Shown one piece after another: positions 6,407 through 8,538 of a stretch of 8,538 nt of DNA. Source of the DNA: Actinomycetota bacterium (GTDB lineage Bacteria; Actinomycetota; Actinomycetes; S36-B12); contig DNXA01000127.1 in NCBI GenBank assembly GCA_003506065.1, positions 5,551-14,088 of the forward strand. Reading direction: 5' to 3'. The notes beneath the pieces are model-generated. The model was given only the letters and a program-made list of their open reading frames with translations. It was not told the DNA's origin and made no database searches. Position 1 is the stretch's first letter. Each line of letters starts with the position of its first letter. The position numbers and the translations under genes are program-made.

Positions 6407-6412
6407 TCTGAG

Positions 6413-6440
6413 CGTCCTCAGTCGCACAGTGGTGCGGACG
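6413..6440 (+). terminator. Stem-loop after the mod operon
   Basis: CGTC, bulge, CGCAC, loop AGTG, GTGCG, GACG: nine pairs with a six-base bulge (CTCAGT) on the left arm, starting seven bases after the stop of the preceding gene. No T-run follows. Position favours a transcription end or mRNA-stabilising structure for the plus-strand operon. Confidence 0.4.
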
Positions 6441-6460
6441 GTGAGCCAAGATTGGCGGCC

Positions 6461-6500
6461 GCGCAGGGCTTCCCGCATCGGGGGATTCGGGGCCCCGCGC
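6461..6500. repeat. GC-rich nested inverted repeat in the convergent gap
   Basis: Outer stem GCGC-A-GGGC pairs with GCCC-C-GCGC, and an inner stem CCCG-CAT-CGGG sits at 6472-6482. The outer mismatch is A-C on the plus strand but a G-U wobble on the minus strand, so the fold is better in minus-strand RNA, i.e. downstream of the hemerythrin gene. It may end transcription from either side. No T-run is seen on either strand. The rest of the gene-free gap (6407-6574) shows no coding signal I can support. Confidence 0.4.
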
Positions 6501-6574
6501 AACCAAGTCGAGCGTAAGCATTCGTGATTCGGATAGGCAGATGTCAGCGGTGAATTTCTTGTAAGGAAGTGGAA

Positions 6575-7000
6575 TCAGCCCTTGGCTACGTCGATCTTGA
6601 ACTGCTCCATCTTGCCGCCGATCTCTTGGAGTCGCTTGCGCCCCAGTTCCTCTCGAACCTCGGGGAACAGCTCGGTTTCTTCTTCTTCATGGTGGTGGCG
6701 GGCCAGTTCGGTGAGCACCTTGGCCTTGGCCTTGTACTCAATGTCCTCTGGGGTGAGTTCGCGGATCTCCTCAACCAGGACCTTCAGCAGATGATGCTCC
6801 TGGAGCACCTCAGCAATGTCATCGGCCTCGACGTCAGTCCGCTTGTTGATCTCTGGATAGAAGACCTGCTCCTCCACAGTGATGTGGAGGGTGAGCGCCG
6901 AGCAGATGGCCGGGATCACTGAGAGGTCATCCTTGTCCAATTGCTTGAACAGCTTCTCCAGGTCCTTGTGTTCGTCCTTGAGCATCACGATCGCATCCAT
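6575..7000 (-). CDS. Hemerythrin HHE domain protein
   Basis: A 141-residue four-helix-bundle protein of the bacterial HHE cation-binding (hemerythrin-like) family, cytoplasmic, expected to hold a di-iron centre. Candidate ligands in order: His11 (DEHKDLEKLF), His39 and Glu43 (LHITVEEQVFYPEI), His69 or His70 (EHHLLKVLVEEI), and His102-His104 with Glu107 or Glu108 (RHHHEEEETELFPEV). These follow the spacing of the HxxxE motifs. Proteins of this class serve in oxygen, nitric oxide or iron handling; which applies cannot be told here. The ATG at 7000 is chosen because GGAGG lies four bases upstream and the family match begins there. An in-frame GTG at 7030 would add ten residues inside a hairpin. 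The gene stands alone, convergent to the mod operon and downstream of tRNA-Lys. Confidence 0.92.
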   Translation of the reverse strand: MDAIVMLKDEHKDLEKLFKQLDKDDLSVIPAICSALTLHITVEEQVFYPEINKRTDVEADDIAEVLQEHHLLKVLVEEIRELTPEDIEYKAKAKVLTELARHHHEEEETELFPEVREELGRKRLQEIGGKMEQFKIDVAKG

Positions 7001-7003
7001 GGA

Positions 7004-7016
7004 ACCTCCAAGAGGT
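7004..7016 (-). promoter_or_regulatory. Hairpin enclosing the hemerythrin ribosome binding site
   Basis: In the minus-strand mRNA, ACCTC-TTG-GAGGT forms a five-pair stem with a three-base loop, and its 3' arm and loop contain the GGAGG Shine-Dalgarno core (7005-7009). It ends four bases from the ATG. Folding would hide the ribosome binding site. It abuts the larger hairpin at 7016-7046. Regulation is inference. Confidence 0.4.
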
Positions 7017-7046
7017 GGACGGTCTGGCACTGGCCATGACTGTCCA
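7016..7046 (-). repeat. Long imperfect hairpin between tRNA-Lys and the hemerythrin gene
   Basis: In the minus-strand RNA: TGGAC-A-GTC-A-TGGC, loop CAGT, GCCA-GAC-C-GTCCA. That is twelve pairs, one bulged A and one A-C mismatch (a G-U wobble if read on the plus strand). It begins eight bases past the tRNA 3' end. No T-run follows, so it may be a U-less terminator or processing element for the tRNA transcript, or a 5' leader structure of the hemerythrin mRNA. Confidence 0.5.
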
Positions 7047-7053
7047 AAGAAAG

Positions 7054-7126
<73 letters not shown>

Positions 7127-7140
7127 GTAGTGGAGCGGAA

Positions 7141-7149
7141 AGTGTAACA
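7141..7149 (-). promoter_or_regulatory. Extended -10 promoter of tRNA-Lys
   Basis: Minus strand TGTTACACT fits an extended -10 (TG-N-TACACT) directly after the stop codon of the SGNH hydrolase gene. Initiation about seven bases on would leave a short leader of about eight bases before the mature tRNA. No convincing -35 element is seen in the hydrolase 3' end; the extended -10 may compensate. Confidence 0.45.
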
Positions 7150-7150
7150 G

Positions 7151-8538
7151 TCAGCGGAGAGCGACTCTTGCTGCCTCAGTGATCGCCGAAGCCATCTCCC
7201 TGAGCCCCTGAGGGTTGGGATGGAAGGAGCCGGAGGCCATCGCACCGAGTTGCGCTGGGAAGACCCACGATGCCTTGCCGGCGCAGACTCCGTGGCCTTG
7301 CTCTGACTCTCCAGAGCGTGCCCAAGTGCCGGTCACGGGGTGCCAGCCGAGATTCGCAGTTGCCTGGATCTGTTGATTGAGTGAGCCGGAAGGTAGCGGG
7401 AGCGACTTCACGCCTTGATTTGTCGTCGCGTAGCCCACGCTGGTCGGAGGGCTCGGATTCAACAGTGCGTCGCGAGCCCACGAGAAGTCCTGGGCTGTCA
7501 TCGTCAGGTACGAGCAGGGTCCGCCCGCAAGATTTCGCGTGATGTCGGGGTACAGAGTCGGCAAGACCCAGGCATTGGGAGCCAAGGTGATCGGGCTGGC
7601 GCAACTGCGAGCTGTGAAGCAGTTCGAGATTGAGGCATATGCGCTGGGCAGCTTGGCCGTCTGGGCTGCGACACCGGCGTGGAGCGTAGGGAAGGCCCGC
7701 AGCAGGCCGGCATTGGCCGGCACCATTGGGCAGTTGGCATTGACCAGACATGAACTGATGACCGATCCGAATCCGACGTCGTTGCCCCCAACGGACAAGG
7801 TGACCAGATCCACCGGACTGCTGCCGATGATGCTGCGGGCCGCCGCGAGTTGCGAGGGCAATTCTCCGGTCTGCTGACCCAGGATGCCCTGTGCCACAGT
7901 GGCCCCACTGCATGTCACATCAACGAAAGTCACCGACGTCTGGGGCGTGGATTTCTCCAGCGCCAGAGCTGCTTGTGCGGGTGCGCTGTGCACGCTCCGG
8001 TGGCAGTCGGCGTCATCCCAGTAGGGCCGAAAACTCGAGAACAGTCCGCCTTGTTCGATCCAGGCCTGCACATTGCGCGGGTTGCCTTCACCGGAGGCGT
8101 AGGAGTCGCCCAGGGAGAGCATCAGGATGTTCTTCACCGTTGCATCAATTGTACGAACAGCTGATGATTTCCCTTCCTCAACTTCGAGGGTGAAGCGATA
8201 ACCACCCTCGGGCAAGGTCACCCTGGTCTTGCATGTCTTCGGCGTCAGTGGCTTTGACGCGAGCTGCTTGACGGCGCCGGTGCCGGTGTTGCTGATCGAC
8301 CATTTGAACGTGCTGCCCTGCGAACCGCAGGCATTCAGGGTCACGGGAAAGCCCTCGGCAGACAGGTACCACGACAGCGACCCATTGATCAATCGCTCAT
8401 TGGGCTGGGCAATGTGGTTGCCACTTCCGACCATCGCGTTTGACGGGGATGCCGTGAGAGCGCCGGACGCAGGCACGCCCCCGTCACCGTCGATGAATCC
8501 GTCGCCGTTGGCATCCTTGCTCAGATCAACCATCGACC
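7151..8538 (-). CDS. SGNH/GDSL-family hydrolase with calcium-loop motif, 5' end outside window
   Basis: At least 460 residues; the frame stays open to the right edge. The ATG at 8533 is unlikely to be the start because no signal peptide follows and a domain motif begins at once. Counting from that Met: residues 7-18 (DANGDGFIDGDG) form an EF-hand/dockerin-like calcium loop with Asp, Asn, Asp and Asp at positions 1, 3, 5 and 9 but Gly at position 12. Residues 25-135 look like a beta-rich Ig-type or PKD-like module. The catalytic domain runs from about 136 to the end: block I GDSYASGEG (nucleophile Ser144), block II TCSGAT (Gly210), block III GGNDVGF (Asn251), and the C-terminal His438 in SFHPNPQG. 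Several paired cysteines suggest export. It is a lipase or esterase of the Streptomyces SEST-like type; substrate unknown. Confidence 0.88.
   Translation of the reverse strand, partial: SMVDLSKDANGDGFIDGDGGVPASGALTASPSNAMVGSGNHIAQPNERLINGSLSWYLSAEGFPVTLNACGSQGSTFKWSISNTGTGAVKQLASKPLTPKTCKTRVTLPEGGYRFTLEVEEGKSSAVRTIDATVKNILMLSLGDSYASGEGNPRNVQAWIEQGGLFSSFRPYWDDADCHRSVHSAPAQAALALEKSTPQTSVTFVDVTCSGATVAQGILGQQTGELPSQLAAARSIIGSSPVDLVTLSVGGNDVGFGSVISSCLVNANCPMVPANAGLLRAFPTLHAGVAAQTAKLPSAYASISNCFTARSCASPITLAPNAWVLPTLYPDITRNLAGGPCSYLTMTAQDFSWARDALLNPSPPTSVGYATTNQGVKSLPLPSGSLNQQIQATANLGWHPVTGTWARSGESEQGHGVCAGKASWVFPAQLGAMASGSFHPNPQGLREMASAITEAARVALR

Noticed and set aside
6327..6527. Plus-strand 66-codon frame running into the convergent gap
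   Set aside because: It overlaps the end of the helical-repeat gene in another phase, is Arg-rich and has no ribosome binding site or homology I recognise.
6569..6922. Plus-strand 117-codon frame opposite the hemerythrin gene, with AAGGAA next to its GTG
   Set aside because: The AAGGAA directly abuts the GTG with no spacing, and the Leu/Phe-rich product is what the antisense of acidic helical HHE sequence gives.
7176..7913. Minus-strand 245-codon frame overlapping the SGNH hydrolase in another phase
   Set aside because: The hydrolase frame carries the full catalytic set; this one has no family features.

Overview
The window reads as chromosomal DNA of an actinobacterium (Actinomycetota). 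The base composition is moderately GC-rich (roughly 60% by eye). Starts include TTG and GTG, and one promoter appears to drive a leaderless transcript. The bioB-bsaP pair and the HTH-TOBE molybdate regulator are both actinobacterial in style. I see no phage, transposon, CRISPR or toxin-antitoxin signature. The gene content looks like ordinary metabolism with a few uncommon arrangements.

Region 1 (1-2816, plus strand) is the end of a biotin operon. It holds the C-terminus of dethiobiotin synthetase (bioD, cut by the window edge), biotin synthase (bioB), a 62-residue Cys-rich protein matching the biotin synthase auxiliary protein BsaP, and a complete cytochrome P450. The P450 start codon overlaps the bsaP stop (ATGA). 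BioD makes dethiobiotin, BioB with BsaP inserts sulfur, and the P450 may supply a pimelate-type precursor as BioI does in Bacillus; that last role is inference.

Region 2 (2817-6406, plus strand) is a molybdate uptake operon. A short gap holds a weak hairpin and a -10 box placed so that the transcript would begin at about the start codon. The first gene encodes an HTH-plus-TOBE (Mop) regulator. It is followed by modA, modB and modC, chained by stop/start overlaps (TTGA, GTGA, ATGA). A small helical-repeat protein of unknown function follows nine bases after modC.

Region 3 (6407-6574) is the convergent gap. It has no gene but two GC-rich stem-loop structures.

Region 4 (6575-8538, minus strand) reads, in its own direction, as follows: a secreted-type SGNH/GDSL hydrolase cut by the right edge and carrying an N-terminal calcium-binding-like loop; a tRNA-Lys(CUU) with its own likely extended -10 promoter; a pair of abutting hairpins; and a hemerythrin-type HHE di-iron protein.

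The points most worth a second look are the BsaP-coupled P450, the candidate operator repeats around the leaderless promoter of the molybdate regulator, the paired hairpins in front of the hemerythrin gene (one of them covers the ribosome binding site), and the unassigned gene after modC.
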